From: a virus
Reading direction: 5' to 3' (one strand)
Length of the DNA stretch: 61,788 bases
Virus record (IMG/VR): IMGVR_UViG_3300021062_000016
Coordinates: 1 to 61,788 of that record
Shown: positions 20,206 through 29,333 of the stretch, piece by piece
Numbering within the stretch: the first letter of the stretch is position 1
How the letters are laid out: each line of letters starts with the position of its first letter
The notes under the pieces: generated by a model
What the model saw: only the letters and a program-made list of their open reading frames with translations
What the model was told of the DNA's origin: nothing
Database searches by the model: none
Made by a program: the position numbers and the translations under genes

Positions 20206-20716
20206 CACCGCGCAAGCCTACGCCACCGACGTTGGGACGAAAGAACGCGGCCGGCACAATGGAGGCGTAACCCTCACCACCCGCACCGTCACCGAGGGAG
20301 GCATCGAAACCTCCGTTGGGGCAAAAGCCACGTTCGAGTGCGTGCTTGACCAACTCTTGGGCCGAAAGGTCTCCGAGGGCCAGTTGATGGGCACCCAGGG
20401 CACCCGCAGCGACCGGGAAGCCGTCGCCCACTCGCGCTACATCGCCGGCATGAGGCTGCGACGTTTGTTCGTAGATGCGGGCTTGGTCGGCATCGCCGCA
20501 AAAGACCCAAATCGTTCCCCAGGCAAAGGCGAGATCAGCGACAAACGGGATCAAGCCCTGAAGGAATACCACCGCATCATCCGCTCTCTCGGCCCCGCCT
20601 GGGGCCCTCAAGCCTCCGCCTGGTGCTGCCATGCCAACGAACCCCCGACCACTGAGGCACAGAAGAACAACTGCCGCATCGCGTTGGACAAGCTGTGCGA
20701 GGTGATGGGCTTATGA
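20195..20716 (+). CDS. Hypothetical protein (173 aa)
   Basis: GGGGGA before ATG 20195. Contains SRYIAGMRLRRLFVDAGL and, near the end, ALDKLCEVMGL. The shape resembles phage proteins of the DUF6456-like or antitermination type, but I cannot assign it. It sits at the end of the early right genes, where a late regulator would be expected; that is inference only. Confidence 0.55.
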   Translation: MQDNTAQAYATDVGTKERGRHNGGVTLTTRTVTEGGIETSVGAKATFECVLDQLLGRKVSEGQLMGTQGTRSDREAVAHSRYIAGMRLRRLFVDAGLVGIAAKDPNRSPGKGEISDKRDQALKEYHRIIRSLGPAWGPQASAWCCHANEPPTTEAQKNNCRIALDKLCEVMGL

Positions 20717-21603
20717 GCGATCTAGCTACGCCGTTTGGCAGCCGCCGCAAAGACCGAGGATTGGCGATAGAGGAATTAACCGATCTCGTCGTTGATAATC
20801 TGGTTTTGGCACGCCCCCTCAAAGACGGCTGGTCGCTGACCAATCCACGGGACACGTTCGGCCCAATGGACCCTATCGGGTTTGAAAGCGAGTGGGACGA
20901 TGATGACGAGAGGTGGTTTTTCAACCCCGAGGAACTGACTCCCGAAGTGCTGTGGCCCTTCGACTACACGACCGTCCATCCAGTGAACGGCGAATGGCAG
21001 GTTAACCGGCGCTTCTCCTGCACGGCGTCGCAAGCCCGCGGCTTCACCCGCATCCAGCCAAAATACATGGCGCAAATTCGTGTTGGCTATTTGAAGCCCG
21101 GTGGCGGAACTCTCGAAACCCAAGCCAGATTTGCTGGGTGGATGAACGGACGGTTCCGGCCAATCGACTTCGGCGTCGTTCGGCATCAAAAAACGGACGG
21201 ACTTCGAGGCGACTGGTCTGGTCTGCGGATGCGCCCGGATGACGCCAAGCATCTCGCCGAGATAGACGATTCGGTGAGGATGGCGATGTCTATGGCCTTT
21301 CGCGCACGATACTTGTGGCATGTGATGGTTGGCGTTGAAGATGGCCCGCAAGTTCGGTTTGAAACTGACCCGGCCGGGTCAATGGAAATTTTCCGAGACC
21401 GGGACAGACCAGAGACAAAAGATCGCCGCGCCGCTTTGCGGAACTGGGTCCGGGCTCATTGGCGCCGACATCGCACCGACCCAAGCGCAGAAAGTTACGT
21501 CCGAGAACACCTTCGGGGCGCGACCTCGTTTAAGTGGCGCGGCTTCGATTGCCGGATAAGCCCGCCGCAGTTTGATTTGGAAAAGAGTGGCGTAAAGCCA
21601 TGA
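20713..21603 (+). CDS. Hypothetical phage protein (296 aa)
   Basis: ATGA overlap. Acidic N-terminal half with FESEWDDDDERWFFNPEEL, then RVGYLKPGGGTLETQARFAG, and a C-terminal helix set ALRNWVRAHWRRHRTDPS. It resembles uncharacterised proteins of alphaproteobacterial phages. No catalytic motif seen. Confidence 0.55.
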   Translation: MSDLATPFGSRRKDRGLAIEELTDLVVDNLVLARPLKDGWSLTNPRDTFGPMDPIGFESEWDDDDERWFFNPEELTPEVLWPFDYTTVHPVNGEWQVNRRFSCTASQARGFTRIQPKYMAQIRVGYLKPGGGTLETQARFAGWMNGRFRPIDFGVVRHQKTDGLRGDWSGLRMRPDDAKHLAEIDDSVRMAMSMAFRARYLWHVMVGVEDGPQVRFETDPAGSMEIFRDRDRPETKDRRAALRNWVRAHWRRHRTDPSAESYVREHLRGATSFKWRGFDCRISPPQFDLEKSGVKP

Positions 21604-22121
21604 ACCGCCGCCACTTCTTCGGCGCCGCTGCTGGTGCGGTGGCCACAGCGCCAGTGGCCGCTAAAGCCGCAGTTAGCAGATTCGGACGGCAGATTGCCGG
21701 GACGGCAGTGCCGAAAGCGGCAGGGCTGGCTGGCAACTTGAACCAACTCTTCTCCTCTGCGCCGGACGCGCCCGCGCCATCCCCGTACACCGAGACGTAC
21801 ACCAAAGAGCCCCACGACCCCCGCTACAGCATCATGCGCGAGGCCTGCCGGCTTCTCGAGCGCGACTACGAAGACAAGAGGTGGCGCGCGTCCCTCCGCA
21901 CGTCGGCGCAATCCCTGGACTACGACATCGAATGCCTGCGGTCCGTCGCCCCCTACCGCAAGGTCCAGATGCAGAATGAGCGTCTGATTGCGCAACGCGA
22001 CGCGAGCAGGAGCGCCTACGAGCTCATCGGAGAGATTCGCCGCAGCCCCGTCGAAAAAGCAGCCAACCTCTTGGGCAGCTTCTGGAATCGCGCCGCCAGC
22101 ATGGTGAAGGAGGAGACGTGA
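21600..22121 (+). CDS. Protein with a twin-arginine-type signal
   Basis: 173 residues, ATGA overlap. The start MNRRHFFGAAAGAVATAPVA with a following AKA site is a convincing Tat signal: RRHFF, a mild hydrophobic stretch and an A-x-A cleavage site. The rest is soluble and helical. Exported phage proteins in an early operon are unusual. Function unknown. Confidence 0.6.
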   Translation: MNRRHFFGAAAGAVATAPVAAKAAVSRFGRQIAGTAVPKAAGLAGNLNQLFSSAPDAPAPSPYTETYTKEPHDPRYSIMREACRLLERDYEDKRWRASLRTSAQSLDYDIECLRSVAPYRKVQMQNERLIAQRDASRSAYELIGEIRRSPVEKAANLLGSFWNRAASMVKEET

Positions 22122-22474
22122 GCCGCATCGAAATCACAGATGAGATGATCGACCGCGCCATAGCTGCGGGGTTCGGTCGGTACCGCAAACTGGCGCCGCA
22201 CTTCGCCGACCAGGGAATCCGCGAGGGTTACCGTAAGGCTCTGGAAGCAGCCCTCAACCCACCTGCCGAGCCCGAGATACCGGTGACCGAGGAAATGGTG
22301 CGGGCTGGAGAACAGGCCCATCTCGAGTGCGAGCGCGTCGGCAACACCCGAGGGACGCGCTACCTGTACCAGATGGTCTACCGCGCCATGTTCAAGGCTC
22401 GGCCATATCCCAATGTGCCGGTCACGATCAACAATCCGTTTGGCCAGCCCCGCCGCAAGGACGACCCCAAGTGA
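22118..22474 (+). CDS. Hypothetical protein (118 aa)
   Basis: GTGA overlap. Contains two copies of an IT/VTEEM-type helix start (EITDEMIDRAIAAG, PVTEEMVRAGEQA), a pattern found in small phage proteins of unknown function. Confidence 0.55.
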   Translation: MSRIEITDEMIDRAIAAGFGRYRKLAPHFADQGIREGYRKALEAALNPPAEPEIPVTEEMVRAGEQAHLECERVGNTRGTRYLYQMVYRAMFKARPYPNVPVTINNPFGQPRRKDDPK

Positions 22475-22779
22475 GACCGCCAACCGAGATGGAAGAGCGG
22501 GTGGCCAAGGCGCTGACCCGCTATGACATGGCCGAAGCCCTGAAGCACTCCGTATTCGACACGTCACACCCCACCGTCATCGGCGCGATGCAGGTTGTTG
22601 TGGATACGAAGTGGGAGAAGATGCTTCCGCTAGCCCGCATTGCCATCCGGTCCATGCGCGAAGTGACCCAAGGCCAAGCCGACGCACTCAGCGCCACCGA
22701 CAAAATGTGGAAAGACCTGAATTCCCAAACAGTTTGGCAGACATACATCGACGCCGCCTCATCCCCGGAGGAAAAATGA
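22471..22779 (+). CDS. Hypothetical protein (102 aa)
   Basis: GTGA overlap. Helical (EERVAKALTRYDMAEALKHS, ARIAIRSMREVTQGQ). Similar in type to its neighbour upstream. Not recognised. Confidence 0.55.
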   Translation: MRPPTEMEERVAKALTRYDMAEALKHSVFDTSHPTVIGAMQVVVDTKWEKMLPLARIAIRSMREVTQGQADALSATDKMWKDLNSQTVWQTYIDAASSPEEK

Positions 22780-23015
22780 CCCCAGCACAGATCGCCGAAG
22801 CCCAAACGCTGCTCGGCCAGCGTAGCCGGTGGAAAGAGATGTTGGCTGAAGCCAAGAAGGGGCGGCTGTGGATCGGCAGTGAGGTGCGCAACGCCTACAC
22901 CTGCTGCGGCTACACCGTTTACGGCAGGGTATCCGAGGAAATGGCGACGCAATGGGCCAGAGAGAAGCTGGCTCAGGTGGAGGCCAAGCTCGTGGCGCTC
23001 GGGGTGACGCCGTGA
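22776..23015 (+). CDS. Hypothetical protein (79 aa)
   Basis: ATGA overlap; GGAGG upstream. RSRWKEMLAEAKKGRLWIG then a CC pair and a C-terminal helix. Not recognised. Confidence 0.55.
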   Translation: MTPAQIAEAQTLLGQRSRWKEMLAEAKKGRLWIGSEVRNAYTCCGYTVYGRVSEEMATQWAREKLAQVEAKLVALGVTP

Positions 23016-23461
23016 AAATCGCCCTCTACATCGAAGACGGCCTTACCACGAAAAGACGCAGCCCCCTCCACGACGCCCTCACTTACCTTCAGTCCGTAAG
23101 GCAATGGGAGGGTGACGTTCACTTCGCCGTTGTTGCCGCCCTACGCCAAGCCGCGCTGGACGGGGATATCCCAATGTGGGGAGAGGAGCAGGAATCCAAC
23201 CCGTCCAACTCCACCCCGCCTAGGGTGAAGATCGAATCTGACCACTGGCGGGATCATGGCATCGACCCGACCTCGATCTCGGTCCCGCCCAGCGAGGCCC
23301 CTAGATGGGGCGCTTTCTCGGAAGCCGATACATCGACAGCAAGGGGCTATTATCACCTGCACACGGACATGACTGCTGTACGGAAGGCGTGGCCGGCACC
23401 CAAATTTTGGCGGACATTGCCCGCTATCAAAGGTTTCTTGGGTTGGCCTGGCCGAGGCTGA
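23012..23461 (+). CDS. Hypothetical protein (149 aa)
   Basis: GTGA overlap. N-terminal KIALYIEDGLTTKRRSPLHD; the rest is loosely structured and proline rich. Last gene of the early right operon. Not recognised. Confidence 0.5.
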   Translation: MKIALYIEDGLTTKRRSPLHDALTYLQSVRQWEGDVHFAVVAALRQAALDGDIPMWGEEQESNPSNSTPPRVKIESDHWRDHGIDPTSISVPPSEAPRWGAFSEADTSTARGYYHLHTDMTAVRKAWPAPKFWRTLPAIKGFLGWPGRG

Positions 23462-23574
23462 CGGTGACAGCGCATCAAGGCCGCTCGGAGTGGATGGTTT
23501 GGAACCGGTGAACGTGTGAGACCCGATTTTTCTTCACTTTCAGCGTCAGCTTCTTCAAATGCCAAGGCGGGTGG

Positions 23575-23700
23575 GTGAGGTACGGCCAACCGTGGACCGG
23601 CAACTACGGGACGTCGGGCGACGACGAGAGCACAATGATCGTTCTCCGCCGCCAGGCACCAGATGCGGGCGCCACAGACTCGCCACATACTGCCCCTTGA
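23575..23700 (+). CDS. Doubtful 41-residue frame before the late operon
   Basis: GTG 23575 to TGA 23700. VRYGQPWTGNYGTSGDDEST has protein-like character, but there is no good start signal. The stretch 23462-23773 otherwise holds no gene I can support; a packaging signal could lie here, just upstream of terminase. Confidence 0.25.
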   Translation: MRYGQPWTGNYGTSGDDESTMIVLRRQAPDAGATDSPHTAP

Positions 23701-23773
23701 CTCGCTTCGCTGATTAAATGATACAGACGGCAGCGCCACAGGTGCGCCTGCACCTCGGCACACGAGAACAACA

Positions 23774-23815
23774 CCCCGCACGGGACCTTCGGGCCGCACC
23801 AGCGGGGTTACTTTT
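23774..23815 (+). terminator. Terminator between early and late regions
   Basis: Stem CCCCGC (23774-23779) with GCGGGG (23802-23807), an inner hairpin closed near a TTCG, then TTACTTTTT. Confidence 0.7.
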
Positions 23816-23935
23816 TGGCCCCGCCGCATTTCGCCGCAGGGCTTCCATCATCCACAGCACAGCTTTGCCCGCCCCATCCCGGGGCCGACGGCTTGCGAGG
23901 ATCCATGACCCAAAAAGATTCAAAGGAATTCAATC

Positions 23936-24226
23936 GTGGCTAGGGGAGGCCCCCGCAAGGGCGCCGGCCGCAAGCCCGGGGTTCCAAGCAAAAAGACACA
24001 GGACGTCGCCGACAGACTCGCTGCATTGGGCTGCGACCCCCTCGAAGGCATGGCCATGATCGCCATGAACGAGGAGAACGCGCCCGAGCTCCGCGGACGC
24101 ATGTTCGCCGAACTGGCCCAGTACGTCCTGCCCAAACGGAAGGCCATCGAGCACTCAGGCCCCGCCGGCGGACCCATCCCCTTCACGGGCATCACGCGGA
24201 CCATCGTTGAGCCAGCTCAACATTGA
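23936..24226 (+). CDS. terS: Probable terminase small subunit
   Basis: 96 residues from GTG 23936 with AAGGAA upstream. Opens with ARGGPRKGAGRKPGVPSKK, the basic GAGRKPG motif found in phage terminase-linked small proteins, followed by helices. It overlaps the large subunit by 20 bases. Assignment rests on position and the motif; it is shorter than many small subunits. Confidence 0.6.
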   Translation: MARGGPRKGAGRKPGVPSKKTQDVADRLAALGCDPLEGMAMIAMNEENAPELRGRMFAELAQYVLPKRKAIEHSGPAGGPIPFTGITRTIVEPAQH

Positions 24227-25490
24227 CACCGCCAAGGTGTTCCGGCCCTTGCTGGAGCCCTCGCGGTACAAAGGGGCTCACGGGGGGAGAGGGTCGGGAA
24301 AGAGCCACTTCTTCGCCGAGCTTCTGGTTGAGCGTTGTGTGCTTCAGCCTACCCGCTGGGCCTGCATCCGTGAGGTGCAGAACACCATCAAGGATTCCGT
24401 CCGTCAGCTTTTGGCGGACAAGATCAACAAGCTAGGTCTTTCGTCAGCATTCGAGATCCTCGAGACCGAGATACGAGGGCCGAACAATTCCCTGATCATC
24501 TTCAAGGGAATGCAGCACTACAACGCTTCCACCATCAAATCCCTCGAAGGTTACGATGGGGCATGGGTGGAGGAAGCTCAGGACTTCAGCCAAACCTCGC
24601 TCGATCTGCTCCGCCCGACCATCCGCAAGGAGAGATCGGAACTGTGGTTCAGCTGGAACCCCACCAGCAGCAAGGACCCCGTAGACCTGTTTCTGCGTGG
24701 CCCGAATTGCCCCAAGGACGCCATCGTCGTTGAGGCCAACTGGAAAGATAACCCCTGGTTCCCCGAAGTCCTCCGCAAGGAGATGGAAGAGGACCGGGCC
24801 GCGGATGCCGACAAAGCCGGCCACGTGTGGGACGGCAAATATCAGACCGCTCCCAAAGGGGCGTATTACGCCCGACTGCTTGCCATAGCGAAGACCGAAG
24901 GCCGGATTGGATTTGTCCCCTACGATCCGGTCCACGAAGTCAGGGTGTGCTTCGACCTGGGTAATGGTCCGAACATGTCCGCCTGGTTCCTGCAGTGGAT
25001 TGGGCTGGAGATCAGGGCGATCGATTACCTGCAAGGCGACGAGCAGGCCAAGAACGAAGGCTGGCCCTGGTACATCAAGAAGCTGCGAGAGAAGCCTTAC
25101 AGTTACAGCGAAATCGTCCTTCCCCATGACGCCGCTCCTGCACAGCGGGTCACGGGCAAGGGTGACCAGCAGACCCTGGTGGATGCCGGGTTCCGCACGA
25201 CGGTGGTCCCGAAGATGGACCCTGCCGAGCGAGTGAAACTGGTCCAACGCTATCTGCCCCGATGCCGCTTCGATGAAACGAAGTGCGCCGATGGGCTTGA
25301 GGCCTTGCGGCAGTACCAGTCGAATTACGACGAACGGCTGCAGCTGGATAAAGGTCCCTTACACAACTGGGCGTCACATCCTAGCGATGCCCTTGGCCAT
25401 GGGATCCAGGCCTACCAGGAACCGCACGGGTTCAAGATGTCCGGGGCCATCGGCTCCGCAGGACGAGGCGACAGGAGGGCCGGATATTGA
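24207..25490 (+). CDS. terL: Terminase large subunit (PBSX-type)
   Basis: 427 residues from TTG 24207. The ATPase has Walker A GGRGSGKSHFF, and Walker B GAWVEEAQDF; coupling motif WNPTSSKDPVD. The C-terminal nuclease part shows CFDLGNG, LPHDAA and HPSDALGHG, the acidic positions of the RNase H-like fold. It packages DNA into proheads and cuts it. The whole late operon is read downstream. Confidence 0.95.
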   Translation: MSQLNIDTAKVFRPLLEPSRYKGAHGGRGSGKSHFFAELLVERCVLQPTRWACIREVQNTIKDSVRQLLADKINKLGLSSAFEILETEIRGPNNSLIIFKGMQHYNASTIKSLEGYDGAWVEEAQDFSQTSLDLLRPTIRKERSELWFSWNPTSSKDPVDLFLRGPNCPKDAIVVEANWKDNPWFPEVLRKEMEEDRAADADKAGHVWDGKYQTAPKGAYYARLLAIAKTEGRIGFVPYDPVHEVRVCFDLGNGPNMSAWFLQWIGLEIRAIDYLQGDEQAKNEGWPWYIKKLREKPYSYSEIVLPHDAAPAQRVTGKGDQQTLVDAGFRTTVVPKMDPAERVKLVQRYLPRCRFDETKCADGLEALRQYQSNYDERLQLDKGPLHNWASHPSDALGHGIQAYQEPHGFKMSGAIGSAGRGDRRAGY

Positions 25491-25696
25491 CCACAGCCTC
25501 ATCGAACGACCGCCGCAAATCCAGGGTTGAACGCTTCATGCGCGGGGACTGTCCCGACTGGCCCGAGCTGTACATGCGTGGGGAGATTGACGACCTCACC
25601 CTGTACGAAAAGACGGGACTGAATCCCGGCGACCTGGTGACCATCGTGGTGCCAAGGGTCCACGCAAACGCTTTGCTTGAGCAAGAAGGCCACTGA
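25487..25696 (+). CDS. Hypothetical protein (69 aa)
   Basis: TTG start overlapping the terL stop as TTGA. Acidic/basic mix (RRKSRVERFMRGDCPDW). Not recognised. Confidence 0.55.
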   Translation: MTTASSNDRRKSRVERFMRGDCPDWPELYMRGEIDDLTLYEKTGLNPGDLVTIVVPRVHANALLEQEGH

Positions 25697-25866
25697 TGAG
25701 CCGGAACGACGACGGCGAGACGGCGCGCGAATACATCGAGCCTGAGCGGGAGCGCTGGTCCGGCCTCTACAACAAGGACGGACAGAAGCTTTTCCGGGAA
25801 CAACCGACAATCGGCTTTGATCCCCACAGAAGGGACTCGCGCAAGGGAAAACGGAAAGGCAAGTGA
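25696..25866 (+). CDS. Small hypothetical protein (56 aa)
   Basis: ATG shares one base with the previous stop (TGATG), and the stop overlaps the portal GTG as GTGA. The peptide begins MSRNDDGETAREYIEPERER and ends in a lysine-rich tail RKGKRKGK. The double coupling supports a real gene. Confidence 0.6.
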   Translation: MSRNDDGETAREYIEPERERWSGLYNKDGQKLFREQPTIGFDPHRRDSRKGKRKGK

Positions 25867-28061
25867 AGATGGCGACCGCCGGACAACAGAAGGCCGGCGA
25901 CATCAAGGTAGCCATCGAGACGATCATTGGCGGGCTGGAAAAAGAGGCTGAGCGTAGAGTCTCCCGCCGTTCCTCCATCGAAGACCGGTGGATCGAAGAC
26001 ACCCGCCAGTATCACGGGGAGTATGACGAGAGCACGCTTTCCGACCTGAGCTCTCAGAACAAGTCGCAACTGTTCATCAACCAGACGCGGCCGAAGACCA
26101 ACGCCTGCTCCGCCCGTCTGTTCGACATGCTGTTCCCGACCGACGACAAGAACTGGGACGTCCAACCCACCCCCGTTCCTGAGCTGTCCAACCTCGCGAC
26201 CCAAGCCACTTCTGTTGCCGAGCAAGGCAAGGAACTGGCGGACAGGGCTATCGCTCGTGGAGATATGGCCACAGCACGGTGGATTGTCGAAGAATCCAAC
26301 GCGCAACTTGATGCAGGGGTCAACGCTCAGTCCCTGATTGACGAAGCCAAGCGCCGCTGCGATGCGATGCGCGAGGAGATGGAGGACCAGCTCCGGGAGT
26401 GCCGGTACGCCGAGGAAATGCGTCTGGTTCTCGAGGACGCCTGCAAGCTGGGCACCGGCATCGCCGAAGGCCCGGTGGTTAATGACAGGGTCCGCCGGAA
26501 TTGGACCAAGAGCCAACTCAACAACGGCGCTGAGGTCTACGAACTGAAGGGCACCGAAGACGCACGGCCGGCTTTTCGCCGCATTAATCCATGGGACTTC
26601 TTCCCCGACATGGATGCGATGAGCCCGGAGGAGTCGGAAGGGTTCTTCATCCGGCACCTTGAGACCAAGAAAGGCCTCAGAAAGCTTGCCCGTGAGCCGG
26701 GCTTCGACAAAGACGCCATCCGCGAATTGCTCAGGGAATCTCCCCGTTCAAAGGTCCCCACCTACATCTCCGAATTGCGGGAGATCAGCGGCAACGACCA
26801 AGATTCAAACCTCGAGCGTTATACCGTTTGGAAATACACCGGGCCCATCACCGCTGAAGACCTGGAGGCCCTGGTCGAATTCACCGGGCAGGAGAAGATC
26901 GAAGGCGAGACCGACCCGCTGAAGGAATTGCCGGTCACCATTTGGTTCTCCCAAGGGAAGCTTCTCAAGTTCGGCATCTACCACATGGACTCCGGGGATC
27001 CGATCTACTCGGTGTTTCCGTTCGAGAAAGACGACTCGTCCATGTTCGGCAAGGGCGTGCCTTGCCTGATGCGGGATAGTCAAAAGGCACTGAACGCCGC
27101 CTGGCGCATGATGATGGACAACTCGGGGCTGTCGTCTGGGCCCCAGGTTGAGATTGACCCGACAGTCATTGAACCGGTGGATGGTGAATGGGGGCTTGCC
27201 CCCCGCAAACTTTGGAAGAGGCTAGCTACCGCTCTCCCCGGCAAGAAGGGCATGGAGACCTACGAGATCGAGTCCCACCAACAGGAACTCGCCAATATCA
27301 TCACCCTTGCCAAGCAGTTCATTGACGACGAGTCGTCCATGTCCGTCCTGGCTCAAGGGGAACAGGGTAGTCACACCACTCAGACCGCGGGCGGCATGTC
27401 TATCCTGATGAACGCCGTCAATGTGGTGTTCCGCCGCATCGTGAAGAACTTCGATGACTGCATGACGGTGCCGAACCTTCGTCGCTTGTACGATTGGAAC
27501 ATGCAGTTCTCGACTAAGGAAGACATCAAGGGCGACTTCGAAGTCGATGCCCGCGGTTCCTCGGTTCTGCTGGTCCGTGAAATCCAGAGCCAGAATCTGA
27601 TGGCCCTCACCACCAACTGGTCCGGGCATCCGGTGCTGGGACTGTTGCTGAAAGCCGCGCCCGCTGCCCGCAAAACCGTGCAGTCCCTCATGATCGCCGC
27701 GAACGAGATCATCAAGACCGACGACGAGTTGAAGGCAGAGGAAGAGGCGAGGGCAAATCAGGAACAACCTGAAGACCCCGCCGTAACCATGAAGCGCATG
27801 GAACTGGAGGATCGTGAACGCGACCGTCAGCACAAGGAGCGCATGGCTGCGATGCAGCGCGACACCGAGATGGTCCGGCTGTCTGCCCAAACCAATGTGA
27901 CCTTGGACAAGATCAGGGCGCAGCTGCAGGACTCCCGCGAGGAGCGCGCCAGTTCCGAGCGCAAATTCGCCGCGGAAGTGGCTGTCGAGAAGCAGAACAA
28001 GGAAGAAGCCCTCGCCAGGGGTGACGAGCCCCAAGGTTCCGGCGGGTTTGTCTCGCAGTGA
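25863..28061 (+). CDS. Portal protein (P22/N4-like)
   Basis: 732 residues from GTG 25863. Forms the dodecameric ring at the capsid vertex. Motifs of large podovirus portals are present: QSQLFINQTRPK-type opening, WDVQPTPVPEL, the INPWDFFPDMDA stretch, FGKGVPCLMRDSQKALNAAW and the clip/barrel helices. The C-terminal 120 residues form a charged coiled coil (EARANQEQPEDPAVTMKRME onward), as in the P22 barrel. Lies between terminase and scaffold, as expected. Confidence 0.88.
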   Translation: MKMATAGQQKAGDIKVAIETIIGGLEKEAERRVSRRSSIEDRWIEDTRQYHGEYDESTLSDLSSQNKSQLFINQTRPKTNACSARLFDMLFPTDDKNWDVQPTPVPELSNLATQATSVAEQGKELADRAIARGDMATARWIVEESNAQLDAGVNAQSLIDEAKRRCDAMREEMEDQLRECRYAEEMRLVLEDACKLGTGIAEGPVVNDRVRRNWTKSQLNNGAEVYELKGTEDARPAFRRINPWDFFPDMDAMSPEESEGFFIRHLETKKGLRKLAREPGFDKDAIRELLRESPRSKVPTYISELREISGNDQDSNLERYTVWKYTGPITAEDLEALVEFTGQEKIEGETDPLKELPVTIWFSQGKLLKFGIYHMDSGDPIYSVFPFEKDDSSMFGKGVPCLMRDSQKALNAAWRMMMDNSGLSSGPQVEIDPTVIEPVDGEWGLAPRKLWKRLATALPGKKGMETYEIESHQQELANIITLAKQFIDDESSMSVLAQGEQGSHTTQTAGGMSILMNAVNVVFRRIVKNFDDCMTVPNLRRLYDWNMQFSTKEDIKGDFEVDARGSSVLLVREIQSQNLMALTTNWSGHPVLGLLLKAAPAARKTVQSLMIAANEIIKTDDELKAEEEARANQEQPEDPAVTMKRMELEDRERDRQHKERMAAMQRDTEMVRLSAQTNVTLDKIRAQLQDSREERASSERKFAAEVAVEKQNKEEALARGDEPQGSGGFVSQ

Positions 28062-28276
28062 TCGAGCCCGCATCCGAGACCTGGAAAGAGATCGTCAAGT
28101 GGGCGGAAGCCAACAGGCTTAACGCCACCATGCGCCTGTGTGCCCACGGCACCGGCATGGAAGAGACCGAATACCAACGGGGGCGTGCCTCCGTGCTCAA
28201 CGAATTGCTGGCGCTGACCAAGCCACAGCCTGACCTGACCGGCATGAGTAGGCCGGATCGGAAGACCGGCTACTAG
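28058..28276 (+). CDS. Hypothetical protein (72 aa)
   Basis: GTGA overlap with portal. Helical; a head-region accessory by position. After it, 28277-28315 holds an inverted GCCCG/CGGGC pair and the scaffold leader. Confidence 0.55.
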   Translation: MIEPASETWKEIVKWAEANRLNATMRLCAHGTGMEETEYQRGRASVLNELLALTKPQPDLTGMSRPDRKTGY

Positions 28277-28315
28277 CGGGCCGCCCGTACCGGGCCGCCA
28301 AAACCAGAGGACATC

Positions 28316-29317
28316 ATGACCGAGAAGACCGCAGAGACCGCGGTCGCCGGTGATTCGCAGGAATCGCCCGCGACGCAGGACGAAGCGAGCCAAGCCTGGG
28401 CGGAGTTCGAACAGGCCGACAACCCCAAAGGCAAAGAGCCGGAGGAGGAGCTTGAAGGCGGTGATGATCAGACCGCCGACAAGAAAGACGGTGAGGAACC
28501 GTCCAAGGACAAGGCCGAAGAGAAGCCGGCCGAGAAGACCGAAGCCAAGCCCGACATCTGGGCCAACGCCCCGCCTGAACTGAAGGCCGCCTACGAGGCC
28601 GCCGAGAAGAAGGCGAGGGACCTTGAGCACCGGAAGAAGTCGGACGACGGCAGAGTCGCGACCTATCAGCGGCAGGTCAAAGCACTCACCGACCAGATTT
28701 CCGAACTTCAGAAGGGCAAGAAGGACGGCGCCACCCAGGCGTCCTCCGAAAAGAAAGCCGGAGAAATCTCCGACAAGCTTGCCAAGCTGAAGACCGACTA
28801 CCCGGAGATCGCCGAGCCTATCGAACACCTCGAGGGCCGGCTGAACGATGCGCTCAAGAAGATCGACTCTTTGACGAGCGAGTTCTCCGGCATCTCCAAG
28901 GAACGTTCGGAGAAGCAATTCGCCACCCAGGAGAAGATCGTCCTGGAGGCGCACAAAGACTACGACGCCATCGCCGAGTCCGACGAGTTCTACGCCTGGT
29001 ATGCGCAATCACCCGCCTTCATCAAGGCCGGTGTTGAGCGCAACGCCCGCGGGATCGTGGACGGCCATGAAGTCAAGAAGATCATCGACCTCTTCAAGCT
29101 GGAGACCGGGAAGGTCTCCACCGGCGCCGTGACGGCGACGAAGACTGAACCGGCCGACAAAGGCCAATCCAACAACCCAGCCCCTGCCGATCCTCACAGG
29201 AAACGGCAACTCGAATCAGCTTCCAGTCCTCGCAGCAAGTCTCTCGGCCCCACGCCAAGTGGAATCCCGGACGACCCTGAAGGCGCCTGGAATGCCTTCG
29301 AGCGCATGGGGCTTTGA
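28316..29317 (+). CDS. Scaffolding protein
   Basis: 333 residues. Very charged, low-complexity N-terminal third (EEELEGGDDQTADKKDGEEP), a long helical middle with coiled coil (EAAEKKARDLEHRKKSDDGR; DQISELQKGKKDG) and a basic C-terminus (ADPHRKRQLES). Position between portal and capsid and composition are those of podovirus scaffolds, which guide prohead assembly and then leave. Confidence 0.75.
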   Translation: MTEKTAETAVAGDSQESPATQDEASQAWAEFEQADNPKGKEPEEELEGGDDQTADKKDGEEPSKDKAEEKPAEKTEAKPDIWANAPPELKAAYEAAEKKARDLEHRKKSDDGRVATYQRQVKALTDQISELQKGKKDGATQASSEKKAGEISDKLAKLKTDYPEIAEPIEHLEGRLNDALKKIDSLTSEFSGISKERSEKQFATQEKIVLEAHKDYDAIAESDEFYAWYAQSPAFIKAGVERNARGIVDGHEVKKIIDLFKLETGKVSTGAVTATKTEPADKGQSNNPAPADPHRKRQLESASSPRSKSLGPTPSGIPDDPEGAWNAFERMGL

Positions 29318-29333
29318 CCTCAACAGGTAACCC

